Below are positions 44,050-52,935 of a stretch of DNA of 60,820 nucleotides, in pieces. Position 1 is the stretch's first letter; every line of letters begins with the position of its first letter. The position numbers and the translations under genes were made by a program. Source of the DNA: Deltaproteobacteria bacterium (GTDB taxonomy: Bacteria > Myxococcota_A > UBA9160 > UBA4427); NCBI GenBank assembly GCA_002719955.1, contig PBFW01000021.1, positions 1-60,820 of the forward strand, in the 5' to 3' direction. A model generated the notes under the pieces. That model was given only the letters and a program-made list of their open reading frames with translations, was not told where the DNA came from and ran no database searches.

Positions 44050-45837
44050 TCAATTTCCGGTGAGGCGTCCCAGGAAGAACCGCTCCGGATCGAAGACGCG
44101 AAGCAGCGTGAGCTCCTCGCGGCTTGCCGGCGGGATCCAGTCGAGCTCGGGAGCGACCTCGAGTGACCACCCACAGAGCGCCCGGATCTCCTCGACGACC
44201 TCTTGCGGGCTCTCACCGGCGCTCTGAAAGACGCCCGTCAGCACGAGGCGGCCTTCCCGGCGTTCATAGCGACCATGTGTCGACACGAGCCCCCCCACTC
44301 GATCGCCGGGGCTCGTTACGAAGTCGACCTTCTCGACGAAGCTGCGCGCCTGCTGGCGGGCAACGAGCAGCGTTTCGGCCGAAGCGTTCGCCACGTCGTT
44401 CGCGCCCCCCGATCCGACCAGGAATCGGCCACTCTTCGTGCGGGTGGAATTGACATTCCCGAAGCGGTCGACCTGGGCCGCGCCCAGGGTCGCGAGACAA
44501 CGATTCGCCGCCCCGCACGCATGTATGCCCAGCGCCTCGATGACATCCGTCAGTTGCGTCGTCGTCGGCATGTTCCGGTAGTTGATGAGGAAGGGATCCG
44601 CGGGTCGCGGGTCGTGTCCCACCATGCCGGTTTCGGCGAGGAGCGTCACGTCGATTCCATCGTCGCGCAATGAATGCGTGGCGAGCCATGCCGCGAGGGC
44701 GGCCTGCCCAACACCCGACAGGAGCGTCTCGAAGCCACCTTCCCGGGCCCGCTGCGCCGTGATCCGGGCCGCCTGGACGATCATCTCTTCGATGGGACCG
44801 GCAGGGCCGAGCGCGTCCATCGCCTCGCTATTCGCTTCGAGATCCCGACGCCAGGACTGCGGTGCGGCATCGCGCTCGAGTTCCGCGAAGCTTTCCTGGC
44901 CCACTGCAGCCAGGTAGTTCTCGTGGTCGTCGAGATCTAGGATCCACTCGCGAAGCCATCGCTCGTAGCGCTCGCCCGACTCCTGGGCCTGTCGATGTTC
45001 GCGCATGTGGGCGTAATCGTTCGCGTAGGGGGTGAACTCGGGGACCCCCGAAGCGTAGTTGCCATAGGGATGCGAGCCGTAGGGGACGTGACAGACGGCG
45101 ATCACGCGATCGGCCGGGATGCGGACGAGGTGGCTGTGGCGGCGGACGAACTCGGCGTCGACGATGTGGTGGGCGGTGAGTACGACGCCACGTTTGGCGG
45201 CGAGTGCGCCGTAGACATTCTCCTGGTGCGGGGGGAAGCAGATCGCGTTGCCGGAAGGGTCTGCTGCCCAGCAGTGGACGAAGGAGATGTCGGGACAGAG
45301 GGCGCGAATGACTGCCTGGCGACGACCTGGCGAGAAGGGGTCGTCGATCTCTTCGTATACGCCCTGCCCACGGAGTTCGGTCGCCATATCGCTTCCGATG
45401 AGCGAACGCGTGGGGGCGAAGGGGACGCCTTGCGCACCCGCGAGAAGGCGTTGAGAAAGCGTGAGCATGGTCCAGTGCTCGAACTCGCACGAGTTCGTTT
45501 CGAGCGCTCTGGCCACCACGGGGCTCGGGCCCGGGGTCGGATAGCCCTCGCCGGCAAACGAGATCACCGCTTTTTCGAGGATTCCGGCACCGACCAGCTG
45601 GAGGTAGTTTCCGGACAATGAGGACGAGACGAAGGTGAACCGCGGGTCGCGGCCGTGGAATTGACGAATGAGTTCGTGAAGCGCGGCGACCGGCCGTGCC
45701 TGGAGGCTGACGGGATTGAGCGTCATTCCGGGTTCGACGAAGCGACGGATCGCATCAGCGAGGGATACGCATTTATCGATCCGGGGCGAGTGCAACGAAT
45801 CCAGTCGATCCGCGACGAGGGTCCTCCAATCGCTCAT
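44050..45837 (-). CDS. Fused family I CoA-transferase (glutaconate CoA-transferase / IpdAB-like A-B fusion)
   Basis: 595-residue protein joining the two subunits of a family I CoA-transferase. Residues about 1-320 resemble the A subunit (GMTLNPVSLQARPVAALHEL, and V-H-C-W-A-A-D-P-S-G-N-A). Residues about 350-590 resemble the B subunit (L-L-S-G-V-G-Q-A-A, AAQVDRFGNVNSTRTKSGRF, VDFVTSPG). Glu402 in TLLAETGMVG sits where the active-site Glu of B subunits is expected. IpdAB, a relative, is a steroid ring-opening hydrolase. The retained Glu here favours true CoA transfer, but either is possible. The gene is divergent from a crotonase, 30 bp apart. Confidence 0.85.
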   Translation of the reverse strand: MSDWRTLVADRLDSLHSPRIDKCVSLADAIRRFVEPGMTLNPVSLQARPVAALHELIRQFHGRDPRFTFVSSSLSGNYLQLVGAGILEKAVISFAGEGYPTPGPSPVVARALETNSCEFEHWTMLTLSQRLLAGAQGVPFAPTRSLIGSDMATELRGQGVYEEIDDPFSPGRRQAVIRALCPDISFVHCWAADPSGNAICFPPHQENVYGALAAKRGVVLTAHHIVDAEFVRRHSHLVRIPADRVIAVCHVPYGSHPYGNYASGVPEFTPYANDYAHMREHRQAQESGERYERWLREWILDLDDHENYLAAVGQESFAELERDAAPQSWRRDLEANSEAMDALGPAGPIEEMIVQAARITAQRAREGGFETLLSGVGQAALAAWLATHSLRDDGIDVTLLAETGMVGHDPRPADPFLINYRNMPTTTQLTDVIEALGIHACGAANRCLATLGAAQVDRFGNVNSTRTKSGRFLVGSGGANDVANASAETLLVARQQARSFVEKVDFVTSPGDRVGGLVSTHGRYERREGRLVLTGVFQSAGESPQEVVEEIRALCGWSLEVAPELDWIPPASREELTLLRVFDPERFFLGRLTGN

Positions 45838-45867
45838 CGTTCCGCCTTTCCGCTAGACTCGCATGTC

Positions 45868-46683
45868 ATGGATTTCTCTCCCGATGAAGAAGCTCCCGAG
45901 CTCGCCGTCGCCTCGGGTGAGGGCGTTTTGCGGCTGCGATTCGATCGGGCTGCGCGCCGAAACGCGCTGACACGCTCGATGATGGTTCGATTGGTTCATC
46001 ATATTGAAAACGCTGTCGATGATCCCGAGCTTCGCGTGATTGTCCTGGATGGGGCGGGTGAGCATTTCTGCTCGGGCGTGGACCTGCGTGACGTGAACGC
46101 GAGGAGCCACATCAAGCCAAGAACGGGGGATATTCAGCGTCGCCTGCCACGCCAAGCCCATCGATTGATTCCCGCCCTCTTGAATGTCCAGCTGCCTGTC
46201 GTCTCGATCGTGCGGGGCGTTGCGAGTGGAATCGGGGCTCATATCGCTTTTGCGAGCGACTTCATCGTGGCGGGTGAATCCGCACGCTTCGTCGAGCCCT
46301 TCGTTTCCCGGGGATTTTCTCCGGACAGTGGCGGGACTTTCCTGCTGAGCCGTCTGGTGGGGCTTGCCCGGGCGCGCGAAGTCCTTCTTCTCGGTCGGGA
46401 GATCGATTCCGGTACGGCGGCGAGTTGGGACCTCGTTCACGAGGTCGTGCCGGATGCGCGGCTCGAATTCGCGAGCGGGGCACTGATCGATTCTCTCCGC
46501 GCGGCGCCCACGGTCGCACTTGGGCTGACCAAGGTGATGATGAACCGGGCGTTCGATGTCACGGCGGACGACGCTCTGTCGAACGAAGCCTTCGCCCTCG
46601 AACTGAGTTCGCGCTCGAAGGATTTCAAGGAGGGCATGGCCGCTTTCGCCGAGAAGCGTGCGCCTCGCTACCGGGGACACTAA
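45868..46683 (+). CDS. Enoyl-CoA hydratase/isomerase family protein (crotonase)
   Basis: 271-residue crotonase. L-R-F-D-R-A-A-R-R-N-A-L-T and F-C-S-G-V-D-L-R-D-V are the family blocks. The hydratase glutamates are replaced: the Glu144 position is His in SGIGAHIAFASD, and the Glu164 position is Phe in FVEPFVSRG. An Asp in FSPDSGGT matches the alternative acidic residue of isomerase-like crotonases. The start at 45868 avoids an antisense extension into the CoA-transferase gene. No clear ribosome site is visible. Its stop overlaps the convergent ligase by a few bases. Confidence 0.9.
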   Translation: MDFSPDEEAPELAVASGEGVLRLRFDRAARRNALTRSMMVRLVHHIENAVDDPELRVIVLDGAGEHFCSGVDLRDVNARSHIKPRTGDIQRRLPRQAHRLIPALLNVQLPVVSIVRGVASGIGAHIAFASDFIVAGESARFVEPFVSRGFSPDSGGTFLLSRLVGLARAREVLLLGREIDSGTAASWDLVHEVVPDARLEFASGALIDSLRAAPTVALGLTKVMMNRAFDVTADDALSNEAFALELSSRSKDFKEGMAAFAEKRAPRYRGH

Positions 46684-48137
46684 TCGACCTCCAGTGTCGC
46701 GCGTTCCGCACGCAGCTTCGAACGCCGGACCTTCCCCGCGTCATCGCGCAGTGGCACGCTCACGAACTCGAAGGAGCGCGGAATCTTGTAGCGAACCAGG
46801 TGGTCGGAGAGGTGGGCGCGGAGTTCGGATTCGATGCTTTCGTCCGCTTGGACAATCGCATGAATCTTCTGCCCGAGGTCATCGTCGGGCAGGCCGACGA
46901 CGCAGCTCGAGCCGACCGCCGGATGGGCATCGAGCGCACTCTCGACTTCGGCGGGATAGACGTTCTCGCCGCCGGTCACGATCATGTCCGTACGGCGATC
47001 GACGAGGTAGAGAAAACCATCCTCGTCGAGCCGCCCCATGTCGCCGAGGGTCTCCCAGCCGTCGCTTGTCGATTTGGCCGTCGCTCCCAGGTAGGTGTAG
47101 GTCGAGCCCTGGCCGCCCGGTGGGAGAAAGAAGACCTCGCCGATCTCGCCCGCCGGCAATTCGCAGCCGTCGTCTCCGATGATCTTTGCTTTCCGGCCGC
47201 CCGTCGGACGTCCGACCGATCCGGGCCGCTCGAGCCACTCCCGGCCCGATATCGAAGTGCCGCCGATTCGTTCGGTGCCACCGTAGGCTTCGTGCATACG
47301 ATCTGGCCCGATCCAATCGATCCAGGCCCGCATGAGCCAGTCCGCGCACGGCGCACCGCTCGAGACGACTCGCTCGAGCGACGAGAGGTCGAAGGAACGC
47401 TTGACGTCCTCCTGCAGACGCCACATTCGGTGAAGCATGGTGGGCACCAGGTTCACCCATTGCACGCGTTGTTCGTCGACGAGGCGAAGCGCCTGCTCGG
47501 GCTCGAAGCGCCTCATCAACACGACGAGCCCACCTCGCAGCAGACATTCGCGTGCGTTGAGAAAGGGGCCTGTGTGGAAGAGCGGGCCAGGAATGAGCAC
47601 TCTCGCATCCGGTCCCATGCCGTAGTGGGCCGCCTGCGGATCGAATCGGCCCGGCTGGCCATCGACGATGACCTTGGGACGCCCCGAGCTTCCGCCCGAA
47701 GCGATCGCGTGCGCGTGCGGTGAGATCCTGTCCGGGAGCGTGGCGGGCGGTGCGTCGTCTTCTTCGACCGACTCGTCCGGAAGGCAGGCTCGGTCGGGAT
47801 AGCGCGCCGGGGGAGGGCCGATGATCAGGCTGGGCCCGGCCAACTCGACGATTTCACGTTCTTCGTTCTCGGGCAGCTGGTGGGAGAGCGGCATGGGCAC
47901 CGCTCCCAGTTTCCACGCCGCCAGTGTGCATTCGAAGAAGGCGATGCCGTTGGGGAGTGCGATCGTGATCGTTTCACCTTCGCGTACGCCTCGCTTGCGC
48001 CATTGATGGGCGCGACGCATCGCGGCTCTTTCGAGTTCTCGACGGGACGTTTCTACCCCGTCGCAGAAGACGGCGGCCCGGCCGGGTGCTTCATCGGCGA
48101 GGCGTTGAAAGGCCCTGGCAAAGGACGTGATGGCCAT
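46680..48137 (-). CDS. AMP-binding acyl-CoA synthetase
   Basis: 485-residue adenylate-forming ligase, activating an acid to acyl-CoA with ATP. The P-loop is IASGGSSGRPKVI; YGGTERIGG follows, then GETLGDMG-type W-E-T-L-G-D-M-G, VDRRTDMIVTGGENVYPAEV, and the C-terminal catalytic Lys in DDAGKVRRSKL. Slightly short compared with typical 500-550-residue members but complete. The substrate is unknown. It follows the NTF2-like gene by six bases and is surely co-transcribed with it. Confidence 0.92.
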   Translation of the reverse strand: MAITSFARAFQRLADEAPGRAAVFCDGVETSRRELERAAMRRAHQWRKRGVREGETITIALPNGIAFFECTLAAWKLGAVPMPLSHQLPENEEREIVELAGPSLIIGPPPARYPDRACLPDESVEEDDAPPATLPDRISPHAHAIASGGSSGRPKVIVDGQPGRFDPQAAHYGMGPDARVLIPGPLFHTGPFLNARECLLRGGLVVLMRRFEPEQALRLVDEQRVQWVNLVPTMLHRMWRLQEDVKRSFDLSSLERVVSSGAPCADWLMRAWIDWIGPDRMHEAYGGTERIGGTSISGREWLERPGSVGRPTGGRKAKIIGDDGCELPAGEIGEVFFLPPGGQGSTYTYLGATAKSTSDGWETLGDMGRLDEDGFLYLVDRRTDMIVTGGENVYPAEVESALDAHPAVGSSCVVGLPDDDLGQKIHAIVQADESIESELRAHLSDHLVRYKIPRSFEFVSVPLRDDAGKVRRSKLRAERATLEVD

Positions 48138-48143
48138 CGCGTC

Positions 48144-48563
48144 CTATTCCTGCTCGCGCACGATCGTACGCCGCGTGAGCTTCCAGCCCCGATCGGTGCG
48201 CATGAATTCGTCCTCCCAGACGCCCATCATGCGGAGTTCGGGCACCTGATGAGTGTTGCCGTAGAATGAGAAGATGGACCGAGCGTTCGCCTTTTCGCCC
48301 CTCACATCGACATGGGAGGTCGAAATGAGGTGGCGCGTATGCGAGCCGGGCCCGGCGATCCCGTCTGCGCGCCGCTGCTCCGCCCCCTCGAGAATCTCCT
48401 GGTGCCCGCATCGCTCTGGAAAGCCGGTTCCGCCCCAGACCGCGTCCTCGTGCATGCAGTCGATATAGTCCCCGAGGCTCCCGTCGTCCGAAAGTTGGGT
48501 ACATCGAGCGAGCAGGTTCCGGATCTCGAGTTCGTCCAGCACTGTTTGCATCGAATCGGACAT
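48144..48563 (-). CDS. NTF2/SnoaL-like family protein
   Basis: 139-residue small cone-fold protein. I-R-N-L-L-A-R-C-T-Q-L-S-D-D-G near the N-terminus, YIDCMHEDAVWGG, and SHTRHLISTSHVDV followed by A-R-S-I-F-S-F-Y-G are typical of the SnoaL_4/nuclear transport factor 2 group. A conserved Asp and His in the pocket suggest hydratase, isomerase or dehydratase activity on a ring or CoA substrate. The ribosome site AGAGGA seven bases upstream sets the start. The acyl-CoA synthetase follows immediately. Confidence 0.9.
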   Translation of the reverse strand: MSDSMQTVLDELEIRNLLARCTQLSDDGSLGDYIDCMHEDAVWGGTGFPERCGHQEILEGAEQRRADGIAGPGSHTRHLISTSHVDVRGEKANARSIFSFYGNTHQVPELRMMGVWEDEFMRTDRGWKLTRRTIVREQE

Positions 48564-48884
48564 GGCTCATCCTCTGCGGATTCAGGGGGCGGTCGATTTT
48601 ACTTGCGGTCCAGAAAAGGGCCGATCGGCGGGACCGACTCACGACATGCGGACCCCGTGCAAGGGAGATCTGGTCGTGAGACGGCTGCGCGACCGCGAGC
48701 GTTGTCAGGAGGTTCATCCGCGGGTTTTCATGTGTAGATTGAAGATTATATTCCATCTGTCCACTCAAAGGGCCCTCCCCGGAAAACGAGCGAGAAGGGT
48801 CCGGTCTTGAGTGATACGCTGCTCGAGCCAGTCCATGACGATTGTCGAGATCGTTGAAATCGTCGAGAGAGAGGAAAAGTTGCG
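48564..48884. other. Divergent intergenic/promoter region
   Basis: 321 bp between the NTF2-like gene (-) and the large + strand acyl-CoA operon. No gene is recognised. AT-rich patches near 48720-48760 (gattatattcc) make this the best place for the operon promoter, but boxes are not certain. A short direct repeat of tcga(g)at-type sequence lies at 48844-48865, next to the ribosome site. Confidence 0.4.
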
Positions 48885-49073
48885 ATGAGCGGGCAGGGAA
48901 GCATCGCCGCCGAGTTCGAGCATCGTCCCGGGCCGGACCGCAAGCGTGCCGGCCGCACGAATCGCGAATGGACGGCCCAAACCTTCGGCGACGCGCATGG
49001 TGCCGTGCACCTTTTCGATCTTCCGGAGCGGCTGGCCACGCTCGAATCGTTGATCGCTGCTGCGGAGCGCTGA
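48885..49073 (+). CDS. Small protein of unknown function at head of acyl-CoA operon
   Basis: 62-residue protein, soluble, with no signal peptide. The N-terminal half is basic (RPGPDRKRAGRTNREW); the C-terminal half (AVHLFDLPERLATLESLIAAAER) would form an amphipathic helix. GAGAGGAAAAG about ten bases upstream is a good ribosome site, and the stop lies one base before the acyl-CoA dehydrogenase ATG, so translation is likely coupled. No family is recognised. The position suggests an accessory to the dehydrogenase or a leader. Confidence 0.55.
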   Translation: MSGQGSIAAEFEHRPGPDRKRAGRTNREWTAQTFGDAHGAVHLFDLPERLATLESLIAAAER

Positions 49074-49074
49074 G

Positions 49075-50292
49075 ATGGATCTGTCCTATACCGCCTCGGA
49101 TGAGGTGTTTCGTTCCCAGTTGCGATCGTGGCTCGGGGCGGAGGTCCCGAAGCACGGCGCTGCGCCGCCGCCCGGCGAGTGGAAGGAAGTGCGCGCGTAC
49201 GACACGGCCTGGCAGCGAAAGCTCTTCGACGCGGGATTCGCGGGGCTCGGCTGGCCCCGGGCCTATGGTGGTGCCGAGGCGGCGCTCTCGGAACAGCTCA
49301 TCTATTTCGAGGAGATCGCACGCGCGGGAGCGCCCTATATCGGTGCGAATTTCATCGGCGTCATGCACGGTGGGCCCACGCTGATCGCGGAGGGGTCTGA
49401 GGAGCAGAAGGCCTTTCACTTGCCCGCGATCCTGAAAGGCGAAGAGGTCTGGTGTCAGGGTTTCTCTGAGCCGGAAGCGGGCTCGGATCTCGCATCCCTG
49501 CGTACATCGGCCCGGCGCGAGGGCGACGAGTATGTCATCAATGGGCACAAGATCTGGAGCACGCGGGCGCATATTGCGGACTACTGCGAGCTGCTGGTCC
49601 GCACCGGTCCCGATCCCCATTCCGCTTCCTCCCCATCTCCTTCTCCCAAGCTCAAGAAACACGCCGGGATCACATGGCTCATCCTGCCCATGGATCAGCC
49701 GGGTGTCGACGTTCGTCCGATCGAGACGCTCGAAGGGGAGAGCCATTTTTGTGAAGTCTTTCTCGACGATGCGCGTGTGCCCGTCGCAAATCGGGTCGGT
49801 GAGGAGAACGACGGTTGGAGAGTCGCCAACGTCACCCTGCGATTCGAGCGAGGGACGTCATTCGCGCCGCATATCATCGCCCTCCGCGATCAGATTCGTC
49901 GCCTCGTCGCATTGATGCGGAAGGATCGATTCAGTTGGGAGGATCCCCTGCTGCGTCAACGTATCGGTCGGCTCGAAGGGGATGTCGAGGGGTTGTGGCG
50001 TCTGACGCAGATGTGTGTTTCCGAGGCCGCAAAGACCGGGGTGCCCAGTCTGCTGGGTTCGGCCGTAAAGCTCGGGTACAGCGAGCTCTACCAGGAGATC
50101 GGCGAGCTGGGGATCGAACTTCTCGGCCGTGATGCGCTCTCCGGGGAGGACCTTCCGGGGCGACCCGTTGCGGAGATGCTTCATGACTACCTCTGGTCCA
50201 TCCAGTTCACGATCTCCGGCGGCACATCCCAGGTCCAACGGAATATCATTGCGGAGCGGATCCTGGGTCTTCCCAAGGAACCGCGAGGCTGA
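49075..50292 (+). CDS. Acyl-CoA dehydrogenase
   Basis: 405-residue FAD enzyme introducing a trans-2 double bond into acyl-CoA. Blocks are GLGWPRAYGGAEAALSEQLI, QGFSEPEAGSDLASLRTSA, Y-V-I-N-G-H-K-I-W-S-T-R-A-H, and the C-terminal ISGGTSQVQRNIIAERILGL. An extra Ser/Pro-rich loop (S-A-S-S-P-S-P-S-P) interrupts the beta domain near residue 185. It belongs to the FadE group used in steroid and branched-acid catabolism, where two different subunits often pair. A second, shorter dehydrogenase at 55531-56511 in the same operon could be that partner. Confidence 0.94.
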   Translation: MDLSYTASDEVFRSQLRSWLGAEVPKHGAAPPPGEWKEVRAYDTAWQRKLFDAGFAGLGWPRAYGGAEAALSEQLIYFEEIARAGAPYIGANFIGVMHGGPTLIAEGSEEQKAFHLPAILKGEEVWCQGFSEPEAGSDLASLRTSARREGDEYVINGHKIWSTRAHIADYCELLVRTGPDPHSASSPSPSPKLKKHAGITWLILPMDQPGVDVRPIETLEGESHFCEVFLDDARVPVANRVGEENDGWRVANVTLRFERGTSFAPHIIALRDQIRRLVALMRKDRFSWEDPLLRQRIGRLEGDVEGLWRLTQMCVSEAAKTGVPSLLGSAVKLGYSELYQEIGELGIELLGRDALSGEDLPGRPVAEMLHDYLWSIQFTISGGTSQVQRNIIAERILGLPKEPRG

Positions 50293-50353
50293 CGAAACCC
50301 GGCGAGGCGACCTCGAAGCGCCCCGCACTGAAAATCCCAAGAAGAGGCCGAAG

Positions 50354-51163
50354 ATGAGACGCCCCGACTACGACCGCTACCGCGAAGACCTTTCGATCGC
50401 CCTCGACGACGGGATCCTGACGCTATCCCTGAATAATCCGGACAACATGAACGCGAATACGGAGCCCATGCATTGGGCCTTGTCGCGGATCTGGGACGAT
50501 ATCGATGCGGACCCCGACGTTTCGGTCGTGATCTTCACGGGTGCGGGCGATCGTGCATTCAGCGCGGGGGGCGATCCCAAGCATATGGAGCGGACCATCG
50601 GGGACGCCAGCCACTGGCTCAAGGTCTCCGGTGAGGCCAAGCGGATCATGTACGGCATGTTGGCTTGCAACAAGCCTGTCATCGCCCGCTTGAATGGTCA
50701 CGCCGTGGGGTTCGGCGCTACGCTGGCGCTCGCTTCCGATCTCATCGTTGGCGTCGAAGGCGCGCGTTTCGGTGATCCGCACTGCAAGATCGGGCTCGTT
50801 TGCGGTGACGGTGGGGCGCTGCTTTGGGCTCAACAGATTGGATACGCCCGCGCGCGCGAGTTTCTTTTTACGGGGCGACTCGTCAAGATGGAAGAGGCCG
50901 CAGAAATCGGGCTGATCAACTACGCCGTTCCGCGCGAGGAACTCGACGACAAGGTGATGGAGCTTGCACGGGAGATTGCGGGTGGAGCGGGCAGGGCGTT
51001 ACAGCTCACGAAGGCGGTTCTGAATCTTCCTCTGCGCCAGGCGGCGCTAGCAACCATGGATCTCGGCATGGCGAACGAGATGCTTTCATCGCAGAGCGAG
51101 GACCACCGAGAGGCCGTCAGCGCGATGATCGAGAAGCGCGATCCGAAATTCACGGGTCGATAG
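50354..51163 (+). CDS. Enoyl-CoA hydratase/isomerase family protein (crotonase)
   Basis: 269-residue crotonase. L-S-L-N-N-P-D-N-M-N-A-N and AFSAGGDPKHME are family motifs. Both hydratase glutamates are replaced (Thr in GFGATLAL, His in FGDPHCKIG). VCGDGGALLW carries an Asp in the loop used by dienoyl-CoA isomerases. A reaction other than hydration is likely. The start at 50354 has GAGG seven to ten bases upstream. Second enzyme of the operon; the SDR follows by 19 bp. Confidence 0.92.
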   Translation: MRRPDYDRYREDLSIALDDGILTLSLNNPDNMNANTEPMHWALSRIWDDIDADPDVSVVIFTGAGDRAFSAGGDPKHMERTIGDASHWLKVSGEAKRIMYGMLACNKPVIARLNGHAVGFGATLALASDLIVGVEGARFGDPHCKIGLVCGDGGALLWAQQIGYARAREFLFTGRLVKMEEAAEIGLINYAVPREELDDKVMELAREIAGGAGRALQLTKAVLNLPLRQAALATMDLGMANEMLSSQSEDHREAVSAMIEKRDPKFTGR

Positions 51164-51182
51164 GGGCGAGGAGAGGAGCGGA

Positions 51183-52067
51183 ATGGGATTGCTCGAAGGG
51201 AAATGTGTCGTCGTTTCAGGCGCCGGGCGAGGGATCGGACGCGGCCACTCGATGGTGCTCGCCGAGGAGGGGGCGCGGGTCGTCGTGAACGACATCGATC
51301 GGAGCGAAGCCGAAGGCGTCGTCAAGGAGATCGAGGAAAAGGGCGGGACCGCAATCGCGAACAGCGATGATGTCGGGACCCGTGCGGGTTGCGATGCGCT
51401 CGTCTCCTCTTGCCTCTCACAATTCGGAAGGATCGACGCCGCGATCAATAATGCCGGGATCGTTCGCGACCGATCTTTCCTGAAGATGACCGACGAGGAA
51501 TTCGACGACGTCTTCCGGGTCCATGCAAAGAGCACATTCTGGGTGTCCCAGGCCGCTGCAATCGCCATGCGGGAGCAGGGCGGTGGGGGCTGTATCATCA
51601 ATACGACCTCCGGTGCCCACATGGGTAATTTTGGGCAGACGAACTATGCGGCCGCGAAGGGGGCCATCGCCTCCATGACCTACACCTGGGCGCTCGAGCT
51701 CGTCCGCTACGGGATTCGCGTGAACTGCATCGCACCCGCCGCTTCGACTCGGATGACCGCGATGGCGAAGGATGCCGATGGAAAGGACATCGAACTGCCC
51801 TTCTGGGACCCCGCGCTCAATACACCCCTCGTGGCGTATATGATCAGCGAGGAGGGCAAATGGATTACGGGCCAGGTCTTTGCGACGGGAATGGAACGCC
51901 TCGGCGTCATGCGCCAGCCCGCATTCGGAAAAACACTGGTTCGCGAGGGTGGCTGGGATGTCGAGAGCGTGCGTCGCTTCTTCAAGGATGGGCTCGGCCC
52001 GGAACTCGAGCGATTCGGGCTCATGAAGGCCCCCTACGCTTTCTATGAGGGCCTCGAGGCCCCTTGA
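51183..52067 (+). CDS. SDR oxidoreductase, 3-hydroxyacyl-CoA dehydrogenase / HSD17B4-like
   Basis: 294-residue short-chain dehydrogenase. SGAGRGIGRGHSMVLAEEGA binds NAD, V-V-V-N-D-I-D has the Asp that favours NAD, and I-N-N-A-G-I-V-R-D-R-S-F is followed by catalytic Ser in T-T-S-G-A-H-M-G-N-F-G-Q and NYAAAKGAI. This matches the dehydrogenase part of peroxisomal multifunctional enzyme 2 (17beta-HSD type 4) and bacterial homologues in steroid side-chain degradation. The C-terminal 60 residues extend beyond the core. It is likely to oxidise a 3-hydroxyacyl-CoA between the crotonase steps of this operon. Confidence 0.92.
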   Translation: MGLLEGKCVVVSGAGRGIGRGHSMVLAEEGARVVVNDIDRSEAEGVVKEIEEKGGTAIANSDDVGTRAGCDALVSSCLSQFGRIDAAINNAGIVRDRSFLKMTDEEFDDVFRVHAKSTFWVSQAAAIAMREQGGGGCIINTTSGAHMGNFGQTNYAAAKGAIASMTYTWALELVRYGIRVNCIAPAASTRMTAMAKDADGKDIELPFWDPALNTPLVAYMISEEGKWITGQVFATGMERLGVMRQPAFGKTLVREGGWDVESVRRFFKDGLGPELERFGLMKAPYAFYEGLEAP

Positions 52068-52101
52068 CTCAACGAAATCGGGACTACCGGAGAGGACGAT
52101 C

Positions 52102-52884
52102 ATGGGTTCGACACTGACTACGCTCGAATACGAGGGGCCGATCGCGATCATCAGCAACAACCGGCCCGAGAAGCATAATGCGGCCAACGATGAGATGGAC
52201 GAGGCGTTCCGGGATATCCTGGTGGAGCTGCAAGCGAATCCGGAAATTCGCGTGGCGATCTGGCGCGCCAACGGCCGCTCGTGGTCCTCGGGCCGAGACG
52301 TGTCTCAGCTCGGCATCCGGACCGAAGACATCGACAACTTCTCGTTCATCGAACGCGGCCAGGCAGCCATGAAGACGCTCATGAGTTGCCGCTTCCCCTT
52401 CGTTTGCGCGCTCAAGGGCTGGGTCATCGGTGGGTCCTTCGAACGCGCGTTGTGTTGTGACCTCCGGATTGCGACGGAGGGGGCCCGCTTCATGCTGCCG
52501 GAGGTGAAGCACGGCGTGGTCACGGATACGGGCGGTATGGCGCGGCTCTTCCAGATGTGCGGGCATGGTGTCGCGATGGATCTGATCCTGACCGGGCGCG
52601 TCATGGAAGCCGAAGAGGCGCTGCGATACGGGATCATCTCACGCATCGTCGCGGAGGAAGAACTCGAGGAGACGGCACTCGAAATGGCCCGGGCCATCGC
52701 CCAATCGCCCGCCTTCACGGTCAAGATGGCGCGGAGGAATATGGCGAAGATCGCGAATCAGATGGTCGAGGACTCGATCGACGAGGAGACGGCGACACAG
52801 ACGCTGGTCTTCGCCTCCGACGACTACGCGGAAATGAAGGCCGCACGGGCTGAAGATCGGGAGCCCAAATATCGCTGCCGTTAG
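52102..52884 (+). CDS. Enoyl-CoA hydratase
   Basis: 260-residue crotonase, the only one of six in the window with both hydratase glutamates: the Glu144 equivalent in GGSFERALCCD and the Glu164 equivalent in FMLPEVKHG. The N-terminal I-I-S-N-N-R-P-E-K-H-N-A-A and W-S-S-G-R-D-V-S are family blocks. It is the best candidate for the true trans-2-enoyl-CoA hydratase of the operon. The ribosome site is AGAGGA before ATG 52102; the frame upstream overlaps the SDR and is not used. Confidence 0.93.
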   Translation: MGSTLTTLEYEGPIAIISNNRPEKHNAANDEMDEAFRDILVELQANPEIRVAIWRANGRSWSSGRDVSQLGIRTEDIDNFSFIERGQAAMKTLMSCRFPFVCALKGWVIGGSFERALCCDLRIATEGARFMLPEVKHGVVTDTGGMARLFQMCGHGVAMDLILTGRVMEAEEALRYGIISRIVAEEELEETALEMARAIAQSPAFTVKMARRNMAKIANQMVEDSIDEETATQTLVFASDDYAEMKAARAEDREPKYRCR

Positions 52885-52935
52885 TCCGACGGTCTTCGCG
52901 TGATTGCTGGATTCCGCTTCGCTGAAGGATGAGAA

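Noticed and set aside
48091..49746. 551-codon open frame on the - strand
   Set aside because: It is antisense to the acyl-CoA dehydrogenase and overlaps the NTF2-like gene; Arg/Ser-rich composition and no family motif. A high-GC shadow frame.
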